A stretch of DNA of 36,117 nt from assembly GCA_015063235.1 (NCBI GenBank), contig SUSW01000015.1:1-36117 (forward strand), in the 5' to 3' direction. This DNA comes from Thermoplasmata archaeon. GTDB taxonomy: Archaea; Thermoplasmatota; Thermoplasmata; Methanomassiliicoccales; Methanomethylophilaceae. Positions 25,302-33,481 of this stretch are shown here, piece after piece (position 1 is the stretch's first letter; each line of letters begins with the position of its first letter). A program made the translations under genes and the position numbers. The notes beneath the pieces are model-generated. The model was given only the letters and a program-made list of their open reading frames with translations, searched no databases and was not told the DNA's origin.

Positions 25302-26150
25302 ATGGAAGCAAAGACGATATTCAAAAGATACGAACTGAAGTACGTGCTGGATCGGAATCAGTACAAGACTGTGGAGCAAGCGCTCCAGAAGCATATGGTT
25401 CCGGACAGGTTCGGCCACAGCTCCATACGCAACCTGTACTTCGACACAGAAGATTTCCTCCTGGCAAGGCGCTCCATAGAGAAGCCTCTGTACAAGGAGA
25501 AGCTGCGTTTCCGCAGCTACGGTTCCGCAGATGCGGAGAAAGAGATCTTCGTGGAACTGAAGAGGAAGTACGAGGGGGTAGTATACAAAAGAAGGCTGTC
25601 CATGCCTTCGCAGAAGGCCATGGGTTGGTTTTCCGGAACCGAAGAACCTCCCAGCAGCCAGATAGGCGAGGAGATAGACTTCTTCAGGACCAGGTATCAA
25701 GGGATCCGTCCCGCCATGTATCTTTCGTACGAGCGCGACTCATACGCGTCAACAGATGAAAGCGACCTCAGGATAACGATAGATTCACGCATACTTTCGA
25801 GGACTGAGGATGTAGATCTGAGCATGGAGCCTTCTGGCAACGAAGTATTGCCGGAGGGCTACAGGGTGATGGAGATCAAGACCATGTACGGTTATCCGAA
25901 GTGGCTTACTGAGCTTCTATCAGACTGCAACCTGTACAAAACATCATTTTCCAAATATGGGAACGCATACAAGGAGATGATACTGGGATTCAGACCGGAA
26001 GAGGTCTGTCTTCCTCAATTCGCCGGCCGCATATGTTTCGGAAATGCTATAAACCATCAGTCAGCGGGCCTTAAACCCGTTGACGCAGAAACCGCTTACA
26101 GCCGTATGACGACGGCTGCTTCGATCAAAGGAATAGGGATGATAGAATGA
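25302..26150 (+). CDS. VTC-domain (polyphosphate polymerase-like) protein
   Basis: A 282-residue soluble protein of the VTC/CYTH-like tunnel fold. The opening FKRYELKYVLD, the RNLYFDTEDF strand, EIFVELKRKYEG, YKRRL and the late VMEIKTMYGYPKW carry the Lys, Arg and Glu residues that line the triphosphate tunnel in this family. Relatives polymerise ATP gamma-phosphate into polyphosphate, or act on other nucleotides; activity here is inferred. TGA-GGT precedes the start, and the gene ends in ATGA overlapping the next start, so the cassette is tightly coupled. Confidence 0.87.
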   Translation: MEAKTIFKRYELKYVLDRNQYKTVEQALQKHMVPDRFGHSSIRNLYFDTEDFLLARRSIEKPLYKEKLRFRSYGSADAEKEIFVELKRKYEGVVYKRRLSMPSQKAMGWFSGTEEPPSSQIGEEIDFFRTRYQGIRPAMYLSYERDSYASTDESDLRITIDSRILSRTEDVDLSMEPSGNEVLPEGYRVMEIKTMYGYPKWLTELLSDCNLYKTSFSKYGNAYKEMILGFRPEEVCLPQFAGRICFGNAINHQSAGLKPVDAETAYSRMTTAASIKGIGMIE

Positions 26151-27973
26151 AAGGCAGCATATTGGCGGTGATTGCGGCGGCAGCCATAGCAGTCATCGGA
26201 GGAGCAGTCTTCTTCATGAACGGAAACATGAATGACGACACTCCTGCAACAGAGGTCGACGAGACCTCAAGAGACACGGTCATCGAGATCGATACAGGAG
26301 AGAGTACGGACCAGGGCGTTTCCAATGCCGATAATAATACGTCAACGGATTACACTTTCACCGTAACATATGTCAGCGGAACAGAAGGTGCATACCAGAT
26401 AACAAACGGAACGGGAGGGTACACTGTGACTTTCAGCAACATCTCTGCAGATTCCGAATATTCCATAGCCGGTGTACTGAACGGTAACATCGTCATCGAA
26501 GCAGGAGATTTCGATTTCGATTTCGATCTCAACGGAGTGACTATCACATCAACAGCAGAGGTCCCCATCTGCATAACATCAGGGGAGAACGTATCGATAA
26601 CAGCAAAGAAGAACACTACCAACTATGTATACGACAAGCGTTCGGCGGTATCCGAAGAGGACATATCCGCAAGCATCTACAGCGATTGCGATCTGAAGCT
26701 TAAGGGCAACGGGAAACTCGTCGTTGTCTCTGACAGCAACAACGGAATCCACTCCAAGGATGATCTGACCGTGAAGAACCTCACACTGTATGTGACATGC
26801 GTGGACAACTGTCTCAAAGGCAATGACAGCGTGGAGATCACATCAGGTACCATCACTCTGAACGCCACATCCGGCGATGGTATAAAGACTTCCAACAGCG
26901 AGCTCGGCAGCAAAGGTGTCCAGCGCGGATCGGTTACGATCAATTCGGATGACGGCGACACATCTCTGACCATCAGGGCTTACTGCGACGGAATAGACAG
27001 CGCATTCGATGTGCTTGTTGAGGAGACTCAGGGCTACAGCGTCTACATAGACATAATGGCAGGGATCGATGCTACGAATACCGAATCCTATGTGACCTCC
27101 GGTCCAGGAGGGATGCCCGGTGGAGCCCCAGGCTGGGGAGGACAACCGGGCGGAGGCAGCTGGGGTCAAGGAGGCCCTGACAGCACAGGAAACAATAACA
27201 AAGCATCCTACTCCTGCAAAGGAATCAAGGCGAACAACTCGATAGGCATCAGTTCCGGTACGGTGATAATCGATGCGTACGATGACACGCTCCATGCCAA
27301 CAATGACGAGACCATCGAATCCGGAGTTACTCCCACCGGTAACATCACGATATCCGGCGGAAAAGTAACGCTCAACAGCAAGGATGACGGAATCCATGCC
27401 GACGGTACGCTCACTATTTCCGGAGGGTTCCTGAAGGTCAACGGAAGCTATGAGGCGCTGGAAGGTGCTTACATCGTCATATCCGGAGGTGAGATATCTC
27501 TGATATCCACGGATGACGGAGTCAATGCCACTTCACGCGGACTGAAGCTGTCCGGCGGATACCTTTATGTCTACGCCGGAGGCGACGGGCTCGACTGCAA
27601 CGGAAGCTCCATATCCTTCGAGGGAACAGATGTGATTATCATCTCCACCAGCGGAGGAAACTCGAGCATAGATGCCGATTACAGCTACTCCTACTCGGGA
27701 GGCAGCGTGTTGGCCATCTGTCCCAGCGGAATGACTCAGGAGGTCACCGGATCCTCAGCATTCAGGAGCTACGGAAGCCAGCAGTCATTCGGCAGCCTCA
27801 GCAAGGGAACGGTCGTGACGGCTACCGTCAACGGTACGGCAATGCTTGCAGTGAAGATGCCCGCATCCCTGAGCAACTGTCTCGCGGTCTATATCGGGTC
27901 AAGCTCAGCCACTATCAGCTCCGGAAGCTCATCGCTCACTCTGAACGATGACGGAGCCTATGTGAGAGCATGA
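26147..27973 (+). CDS. Cthe_2159-like carbohydrate-binding surface protein
   Basis: A 608-residue exported protein. An N-terminal hydrophobic anchor or signal (about residues 3-25) is followed by a Thr/Asp-rich linker. Then come beta-helix repeats with the signature LNGVTITS, SGEN, KGNGKL, GIHSKDDLTV, GDGIK and DDGIHADGTLTISGG. A Gly/Pro-rich loop (about 323-345) interrupts the solenoid. The family, first described in a clostridium, binds acidic or cellulosic polysaccharide. The 4-base overlap with the VTC gene indicates a shared function. Highly repetitive Ser/Gly/Asp codon blocks differ from its neighbours. Confidence 0.82.
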   Translation: MKGSILAVIAAAAIAVIGGAVFFMNGNMNDDTPATEVDETSRDTVIEIDTGESTDQGVSNADNNTSTDYTFTVTYVSGTEGAYQITNGTGGYTVTFSNISADSEYSIAGVLNGNIVIEAGDFDFDFDLNGVTITSTAEVPICITSGENVSITAKKNTTNYVYDKRSAVSEEDISASIYSDCDLKLKGNGKLVVVSDSNNGIHSKDDLTVKNLTLYVTCVDNCLKGNDSVEITSGTITLNATSGDGIKTSNSELGSKGVQRGSVTINSDDGDTSLTIRAYCDGIDSAFDVLVEETQGYSVYIDIMAGIDATNTESYVTSGPGGMPGGAPGWGGQPGGGSWGQGGPDSTGNNNKASYSCKGIKANNSIGISSGTVIIDAYDDTLHANNDETIESGVTPTGNITISGGKVTLNSKDDGIHADGTLTISGGFLKVNGSYEALEGAYIVISGGEISLISTDDGVNATSRGLKLSGGYLYVYAGGDGLDCNGSSISFEGTDVIIISTSGGNSSIDADYSYSYSGGSVLAICPSGMTQEVTGSSAFRSYGSQQSFGSLSKGTVVTATVNGTAMLAVKMPASLSNCLAVYIGSSSATISSGSSSLTLNDDGAYVRA

Positions 27974-27979
27974 TTCCAT

Positions 27980-27997
27980 GTCCCCCTTTTGGGGGAC
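27980..27997 (+). terminator. Hairpin after the Cthe_2159-like gene
   Basis: GTCCCCC-TTTT-GGGGGAC is a perfect 7-bp stem six bases after the stop. The T-rich loop makes it stable, but there is no long T tail. Likely a transcript end for the cassette. Confidence 0.5.
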
Positions 27998-28043
27998 TCA
28001 AACCCTTTCCAATCCTTTTATACGGTCCTCCCGATACACCATC

Positions 28044-28985
28044 ATGGCCTACGACGTGAAGATGATTGACAAGGAACGCACCGAAGAACTCCTTGGATCC
28101 TGCAGTTCCCTCAACTACTACAGGGTCAAGGCCGATATCAACGGCATCTGCATCGAGCTCTTCTGCGAGAATAAGGATTATGTCGACATGTGGACGGATA
28201 ACTTCTACCACATGTCCGATACGGTACGTTCCCATGCCAGGATATACTGCATCAATGATCCTTCGGTCGATCTTCATGCCGAATACGACCTGTCCACATT
28301 CACGATGTTCCTTTTCAACTTCGACTACTACGGATGGATAAAGAGCGTTGCACTTGGCATAGCAGGCAACATACTGGAGCAGGCCCACGGAATCTATTCC
28401 GTCCACGGGGCAGCCATCGATGTTGACGGAGCAGGCGTCACGCTCATAGCCCCCTCGAAGACTGGTAAGACCACCCAATCTTGGGGGCTTCTCAGAGTTG
28501 ACAATGCCCACCTGATCTCGGACGACTGGTATTTCGTTCAGTTCGGTTGCGGAAGGCCCAGGATAACGGGTTCTGAGAAGAACTGCTACATAGATGCCGA
28601 TATAGGCGATGTTTGGGAGGAGTACAAGCCTCTCGTCGTAGGAGTAAAGTTCGATAACAAGGGCAGGGGGATCGGCAACGTCAGATGGGTGAGGGGAGAA
28701 GGATCCGTCATCCCCAAGACCGCCATGCATACGGTAATACTACTGAAAAGGGATAACAGCGACACCGAGGTCGTAAGGGAGCTTGATGTCGAAGACGCAC
28801 TTGCCTATCTGGAATCCCATGATTTCTGCAATCCGCATCAGCTCATCCGCGATGAAAGGAGTGTGTCCCTCCGCCGGGATTTTTTCAGGGAGTATCTGAC
28901 CCAATGCAAGGTATTCATGGTGAACACGATCTGTCCTGCAAAGGAGACTCAGGAACGCATCAGACAGATCGTCAGCGGAACCTGA
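28044..28985 (+). CDS. HPr kinase/phosphorylase-like P-loop protein
   Basis: A 313-residue protein. The first 110 residues are an unrecognised alpha/beta domain. Then a block like the C-terminal kinase domain of HprK follows: VHGAAIDVDGAGVTLIAPSK with Walker A at 136-144 (APSKTGKTT), and LISDDW at 158-163 where HprK has its DD motif. No HPr or sugar phosphotransferase genes are near. The partner may be a small protein or metabolite. TATA-like CTTTTATACGG lies about 25 bases before ATG 28044, so the message is leaderless. The ORF extension upstream of it covers this promoter. Confidence 0.75.
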   Translation: MAYDVKMIDKERTEELLGSCSSLNYYRVKADINGICIELFCENKDYVDMWTDNFYHMSDTVRSHARIYCINDPSVDLHAEYDLSTFTMFLFNFDYYGWIKSVALGIAGNILEQAHGIYSVHGAAIDVDGAGVTLIAPSKTGKTTQSWGLLRVDNAHLISDDWYFVQFGCGRPRITGSEKNCYIDADIGDVWEEYKPLVVGVKFDNKGRGIGNVRWVRGEGSVIPKTAMHTVILLKRDNSDTEVVRELDVEDALAYLESHDFCNPHQLIRDERSVSLRRDFFREYLTQCKVFMVNTICPAKETQERIRQIVSGT

Positions 28986-29673
28986 AAGGCAGAGGAGAAT
29001 CCACCGTCATGCTGTCTGGCGTCACCAGGCAGTCATACACCAGTATCCTGACTCCCTTCCTGTAGGCCTCTTCGAGGACAATTCCGAATTCTTTATGGGT
29101 GGAATAGTTTGGAATGAATGATTCCATGCCTTTCATCTGAACAATGAGCGCAATATAGCATTCATAACCCTCATCCAGGGCATCCATGAGGCCTTTCAGG
29201 TGCTTAACTCCGCGTTCGGTCGGTGCATCAGGGAACATGCAGATGCCGTCGAACTCCAGAGTCACGCCTTTGACTTCGATGAAGCATCTCCTTTCGCCAT
29301 CCTCAACATAGAAATCAAACCTGGAGTCGCCGTGAGTGAATTCTGGATGAATCTCAGGATTCCGGCCGAAGAGTCCAGAAACAGGTATGAACTCCTTGAA
29401 AGCAGCATTGGGAGCCTGAGAATCGATATTGATCAAGGTTTTTCCCTTATAGGCAGCGATGAGGTCGTAGCGGGTCTTCCTCTCGGGATTGCCTGAATCG
29501 AAAAGAACTACTTTGGTCCCGGGTACCAGAATCTCCCTGCACCTGCCCGTGTTCTTCACATGGACCGTTTCCATCCTGCCGTCCACGTCCACCTTCGCTA
29601 CGAATCTGTTGGGGCGGCTGACGAAAGTCCCTGTTGTTACCCGGTCGTACCTCATATTATTCGGTCTGGACAT
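28972..29673 (-). CDS. sfsA: SfsA family DNA/RNA-associated nuclease-like protein
   Basis: A 233-residue member of the SfsA family. Landmarks are FVSRPNRFVAKV, HVKNTGRCREILVPGT, SRFDFYVED, FIEVKGVTLE and FPDAPTERGVKHLKGL. The fold has an N-terminal OB-like domain and a C-terminal domain with restriction-nuclease-like D...E-x-K residues. It was named for an effect on sugar fermentation in E. coli, but the molecular role is unclear. The 3' end overlaps the convergent P-loop gene by 14 bases. ATG 29673 was chosen over the TTG just upstream. Confidence 0.93.
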   Translation of the reverse strand: MSRPNNMRYDRVTTGTFVSRPNRFVAKVDVDGRMETVHVKNTGRCREILVPGTKVVLFDSGNPERKTRYDLIAAYKGKTLINIDSQAPNAAFKEFIPVSGLFGRNPEIHPEFTHGDSRFDFYVEDGERRCFIEVKGVTLEFDGICMFPDAPTERGVKHLKGLMDALDEGYECYIALIVQMKGMESFIPNYSTHKEFGIVLEEAYRKGVRILVYDCLVTPDSMTVDSPLPFRFR

Positions 29674-29768
29674 CAAGCTTCACGAAAAGCATCAAAAGAT
29701 GATTTCCGATTGTGTTCGTATCCTGCGGTCGGAATAAGGGGTTTTATTTATAAATAGTTTAAAATCAG

Positions 29769-29787
29769 CCGAAGAGTTCGCCTTCGG
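29769..29787 (-). terminator. Hairpin after the small secreted gene
   Basis: CCGAAG and CTTCGG pair across a 7-base loop, 13 bases after the stop at 29800 on the minus strand. The downstream ATTTTAAAC is T-rich. It would end the short transcript before sfsA. Confidence 0.4.
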
Positions 29788-29799
29788 ACTCTAATCGAT

Positions 29800-30051
29800 T
29801 CATAGTGCTAGATACGGTTGGACCAGGTTCTTGAACCTGTTGATCAGCGCCTCCAACTTCTCCATGAACCATATTTTCAGGTTGTCGAAGAATCCGTGAC
29901 CATTGTCATCAGACGCGTCATAACTGTTGTCGTCGTAGCTGTATAAGGGTTCCCAGTCATCATAATAAGGGGCATCGTTTGTAGTTTCTTCAATCACTCT
30001 CGCATCCGAATCATTCAATATCCCCGTAACGGCGAAAGCGGACAATACCAT
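29800..30051 (-). CDS. Small secreted protein, possibly frameshifted at its start
   Basis: An 83-residue sequence starts with a hydrophobic segment, then has an acidic Asp/Tyr-rich linker and a C-terminal amphipathic helix (FFDNLKIWFMEKLEALINRF). No ribosome binding site precedes ATG 30051. An ATG at 30124 lies about 30 bases after a TATA-like AATATACG, as expected for leaderless genes here. Removing one G from the GGGG run near 30105-30108 would join it to this frame, giving a 107-residue protein with a better signal-peptide n-region. It may be a frameshifted gene, a sequence error, or a short protein as drawn. Confidence 0.45.
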   Translation of the reverse strand: MVLSAFAVTGILNDSDARVIEETTNDAPYYDDWEPLYSYDDNSYDASDDNGHGFFDNLKIWFMEKLEALINRFKNLVQPYLAL

Positions 30052-30309
30052 CGCAGCACTACGACCAATGCGAAAGCGCGGGATCCTGTCAGGATATAGC
30101 AGTTTGCCCCGCTATCGAACTCATTCTATCTTTCTTATACATAATATTAATCGTATATTGCGCAAGCCTATAATGAACTGTTTTCTCATTATATCTATTT
30201 AAAAAATTGAGTATATGTGCAGTTTTTTTTTGCAAACGTTCTCATATTGATCAGTGAGTCCTAAAGGGGGAGTTCGGATACAACGCCTGAGCCTTGTACA
30301 TTCAATCGA

Positions 30310-32208
30310 TTAGAATTCTGCGTCCGCTTCAGGTAAGGTCTCTTCCGATTGAGATTCATCCGCTGCAGTTTCATCTTCGACATACGGCCTGGTATAGTTA
30401 TCGTCTTCAAGCATAAGATAGGACATCGTTATCGCCGGATAGTGTGCTTTGACGATCCTTCCGGTATTCAGGATCATGGTACGGAGATAGTTATCCTTGA
30501 CGAACGACACGACGTTGCCGCCGCTGTAGCGGTCTACAAGGCAGATTATCTGGAAGAAGGTGTTGAGTATATTGTCAGTATATCCTTCGTACCCGTACCT
30601 GGAGGCGGCCTTCCTAACGCTGGGTCTGAATGTATCGACGAAATCATGGTAGTCGTCCTTGTGGTTATACAGACTGAGGATCGTCTTCACGATACCGCCG
30701 TGATCCTTGACGATATCTGTGAGGACCTTCGGGTTGCTGCGGCCGACATACACGGTATTCACGAAATCGATCTCGACGACATCGTAGTAGAACTCTCTGG
30801 TACCGAGGGCATCGAAGAACTTCTGGACGAATCCGACGTTGATCTCCTCCATATATCTGAAACCGCCGACACCTTTGAATTTTGCCATGTTGTAGAACGG
30901 TACAGCATCCTTGCCCACATAGGCCATTATGTTGGCAAGCATGGCAGTGTTGAGTGTTGGGTCGTGATCCGGATTCAGGATTATCCTTTTCCCGTACCTG
31001 ACGAAACCGTATTTTGCGGTGGGGATGTAGGTCACCGGATCATCAGGGTTGGTGGTATACCAGATGTTGTCATAGCGAGGGTCGGTCGGCGATGGGCGGC
31101 CGGCCCCATCTTCATAGAATCCGCAAAGAGGGGTCTCGAAACAGAGGCCATAGACATCTTCTTGTGTCAGTTCGATATCACCAATGTACTCCTTGACTCT
31201 GCCTTCCGCTATGGAGTCGGAGATGTTCCTGGACAGGAGGTTACAGCCTGCTGCGGTCCTGCTGTATCCTGCAATGAGGAGTTTGGTCTTCCCCTTTATC
31301 CCGAATTGTTTTATCGATGCACGCAGGGCATCCAGTCCGGCCTGGCCAGAAAGAGCGAATCCTGTATGGTCTCCGCTGCGGCCTATCATCACATTGGCAG
31401 CGAATTCAACCGAATAATGGGCTCCGCTGAGCACCAGGAAGATCAGATTGTATCCGTTCCATGTCTTGCACCCTACGGCAACATCAGTGGATTCGATGGT
31501 GGGGAGCGAACTGTATACGTCATTCACGTAGACGTCTCTGCAGCCTAGGTTCCTGAGAAGCCTCTGGATGTTGCCCGATCTCTTCGTAGGATCTGCATCC
31601 TCGGTGCAAGCGGCCAGTTCGAGATTCATGGCCAGAGTCATAAGATGAGGGTTATATTCCGTCGCTGGAGCGTTGAAGAAGGAGTCTCCGTAATAGAGGA
31701 ACATGTCATCGTTGCCTTCTGTGAACCAGTTGAACCCTTTGAAATAGTACCTTTCGACACCGTTCGTATTCCTGGTCTGTAAGAAATCGATAGTGATGCT
31801 GATATCCTCTTCTGTCTGGAAATCGATGGAAGGTTTCCCGTCCAACAGCGTACCGACCAGGGTGCCTTCGGTTATGTTATCGAATCTGAAAGTGTACTCC
31901 AGTGTATGAAAAGCGGATTCCGTACGGAACTTTACTGTATTCTCCTCAGCAATTACGATCGGAGCATCGGACCAGGCGGATTCCTTCCCTGTGTAGATTA
32001 TAGTAGCAGACTTAGGTATCCGGACATCAGGTGCTATCTCTTTCGTCTTTCCCCTGCGAAGGGCAATTGAGAAATCCTTGGCGCCTTCATTCCAATCATC
32101 CAGCGCAGCTATCCTGACGCTGTTCTTATAATCGATAAGGTCGACGGCAGTCGTAGAAGCAATGGCGACACCCTCAAGAACAGTCGGCAGGATATCCTTG
32201 CGTTTCAT
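30310..32208 (-). CDS. Lipase-like alpha/beta hydrolase, large, unknown substrate
   Basis: A 632-residue protein. The nucleophile elbow is seen as GYSRT at residues 314-318 (G-x-S-x-T in place of the usual last Gly) in KLLIAGYSRTAAG. It is preceded by a strand with LIFLVLSGAHYSVEF, a layout close to class 3 or Mbeg1-like lipases. The N-terminal 200 residues are beta-rich. There is no signal peptide and the C-terminal tail is very acidic. ATG 32208 was chosen because a TATA-like CTATATATTC lies about 25 bases before it. The frame extends 134 codons further, but that part overlaps the divergent metal-transporter gene. Confidence 0.65.
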   Translation of the reverse strand: MKRKDILPTVLEGVAIASTTAVDLIDYKNSVRIAALDDWNEGAKDFSIALRRGKTKEIAPDVRIPKSATIIYTGKESAWSDAPIVIAEENTVKFRTESAFHTLEYTFRFDNITEGTLVGTLLDGKPSIDFQTEEDISITIDFLQTRNTNGVERYYFKGFNWFTEGNDDMFLYYGDSFFNAPATEYNPHLMTLAMNLELAACTEDADPTKRSGNIQRLLRNLGCRDVYVNDVYSSLPTIESTDVAVGCKTWNGYNLIFLVLSGAHYSVEFAANVMIGRSGDHTGFALSGQAGLDALRASIKQFGIKGKTKLLIAGYSRTAAGCNLLSRNISDSIAEGRVKEYIGDIELTQEDVYGLCFETPLCGFYEDGAGRPSPTDPRYDNIWYTTNPDDPVTYIPTAKYGFVRYGKRIILNPDHDPTLNTAMLANIMAYVGKDAVPFYNMAKFKGVGGFRYMEEINVGFVQKFFDALGTREFYYDVVEIDFVNTVYVGRSNPKVLTDIVKDHGGIVKTILSLYNHKDDYHDFVDTFRPSVRKAASRYGYEGYTDNILNTFFQIICLVDRYSGGNVVSFVKDNYLRTMILNTGRIVKAHYPAITMSYLMLEDDNYTRPYVEDETAADESQSEETLPEADAEF

Positions 32209-32224
32209 GGTTGCGACACTACTG

Positions 32225-32310
32225 CCGAATATATAGATATCAGTATGCGTTGCTGTCCATAAGAGTTCCGAATCCGTATATCTTTTTTGATTATCGATAA
32301 ATATAGATTC
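32225..32310. promoter_or_regulatory. Divergent promoter region
   Basis: Between the lipase-like gene (minus) and the metal exporter (plus), TATA-like boxes point both ways: CTATATATTC at about 32230-32240 for the minus strand and GATAAATATAG at about 32295-32305 for the plus strand. Each lies about 25 bases from its ATG, so both transcripts are probably leaderless. Confidence 0.5.
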
Positions 32311-32326
32311 AGTTCTACTCAAATAC

Positions 32327-33448
32327 ATGACTAAGAACGATGCAGCACTGGGCGGCAGGGAGAAGATAATCATCCGCACCAGTATCATCGGTATTCTGGC
32401 AAACATAGTTCTGGCATCCTTCAAAGCCGTTGTCGGCATACTCACCAATTCTATAGCAGTCACTCTGGATGCAGTTAACAACCTGAGCGATGCGCTGTCC
32501 TCCGTGGTCACTATTATCGGTACAAAGCTCGCAGCTAAGAAGCCTGATAAGAAGCACCCTTTGGGATACGGGAGGATCGAGTATCTGAGTACTATGATCA
32601 TCGCAGCCATCGTTCTTTATGCAGGTATCACGTCGATGACGGAATCCATCGACAAGATCATCAATCCCGAGGTGGCAGATTACTCTACGGCATCTCTGAT
32701 AATAATCGCATCCGCGGTCGTGGTGAAGATCGTTCTTGGAAGGTATGTGAAAAGTGTTGGTGAGAAGGTCAATTCAGGTTCGCTCATTGCATCCGGTACC
32801 GACGCCCTGTTCGATGCCATCCTGTCCGCCTCAGTCCTTGCGTCGGCTTTCATATACATCTACTTCGACATAAGTCTGGAAGCTTATGTGGGTGCCGCAA
32901 TTTCGGTATTCATAATCAAATCGGGAATCGAGATGATCCGCGATGCGGTGGATGATCTCCTCGGTAAGAGGGTGGATAAGGAATATTCCGATAAGATCAA
33001 GGAAACCATCTGCAAGGATGAAAGGGTTTCCGGAGCTTACGATCTCATATTGCACAGCTATGGCCCCGACAGGCTCATAGGTTCCGTCCATGTGGAGGTA
33101 CCTGGGGAGATGACAGCTTCTGAGATAGATTCACTCGAGAGGGATCTTGCAAAGGGCGTCTACCTTGAGCATGGAGTAGTTTTGGCAGGAATAGGGATCT
33201 ATGCTTCAGATGAATCGGAAGCATCCAGCACGATTCTTTCGGAGATAACCCGGATTGTCATGTCCCACGACGGGGTCCTGCAGATGCACGGATTAAGAGT
33301 AGACATCGAGAGGAAGGTCATCAATCTCGACGTGATAATCGATTACGCGCTCGAGGATCGCGAAGCTCTGTTCGCGCAGATCCGTCAGGAGATCCTATCC
33401 AAATTCCCGGATTATGATATCGAGATGGTCCTGGACATAGATGTGTGA
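32327..33448 (+). CDS. Cation diffusion facilitator family metal exporter
   Basis: A 373-residue membrane protein with six helices and a C-terminal cytoplasmic domain that is longer than usual, apparently two ferredoxin-like parts. The helix 2 site reads LDAVNNLSD (N51-x3-D55) and the helix 5 site GTDALFDA (D160-x3-D164). In Zn2+ exporters both are H-x3-D; Asn/Asp replacements point to Mn2+ or Fe2+, though this is inference. KKPDKKHPLGYGRIE is the conserved loop after helix 2. Confidence 0.92.
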   Translation: MTKNDAALGGREKIIIRTSIIGILANIVLASFKAVVGILTNSIAVTLDAVNNLSDALSSVVTIIGTKLAAKKPDKKHPLGYGRIEYLSTMIIAAIVLYAGITSMTESIDKIINPEVADYSTASLIIIASAVVVKIVLGRYVKSVGEKVNSGSLIASGTDALFDAILSASVLASAFIYIYFDISLEAYVGAAISVFIIKSGIEMIRDAVDDLLGKRVDKEYSDKIKETICKDERVSGAYDLILHSYGPDRLIGSVHVEVPGEMTASEIDSLERDLAKGVYLEHGVVLAGIGIYASDESEASSTILSEITRIVMSHDGVLQMHGLRVDIERKVINLDVIIDYALEDREALFAQIRQEILSKFPDYDIEMVLDIDV

Positions 33449-33481
33449 ACGGCTCCCCGCCTCTGTCCGTATTCTGGGCGA

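Noticed and set aside
27936-28730. 264-codon minus-strand ORF opposite the HPr-kinase-like gene
   Set aside because: The plus strand has Walker A and a TATA-ATG arrangement; the minus frame is a shadow.
30349-31548. 399-codon plus-strand ORF inside the lipase-like gene
   Set aside because: It is the antisense shadow of a gene with a catalytic motif and its own promoter; the translated sequence has no family features or start signals.
32209-32610. N-terminal extension of the lipase-like gene
   Set aside because: It overlaps the divergent CDF exporter, covers both promoters, and encodes an antisense-type hydrophobic sequence.
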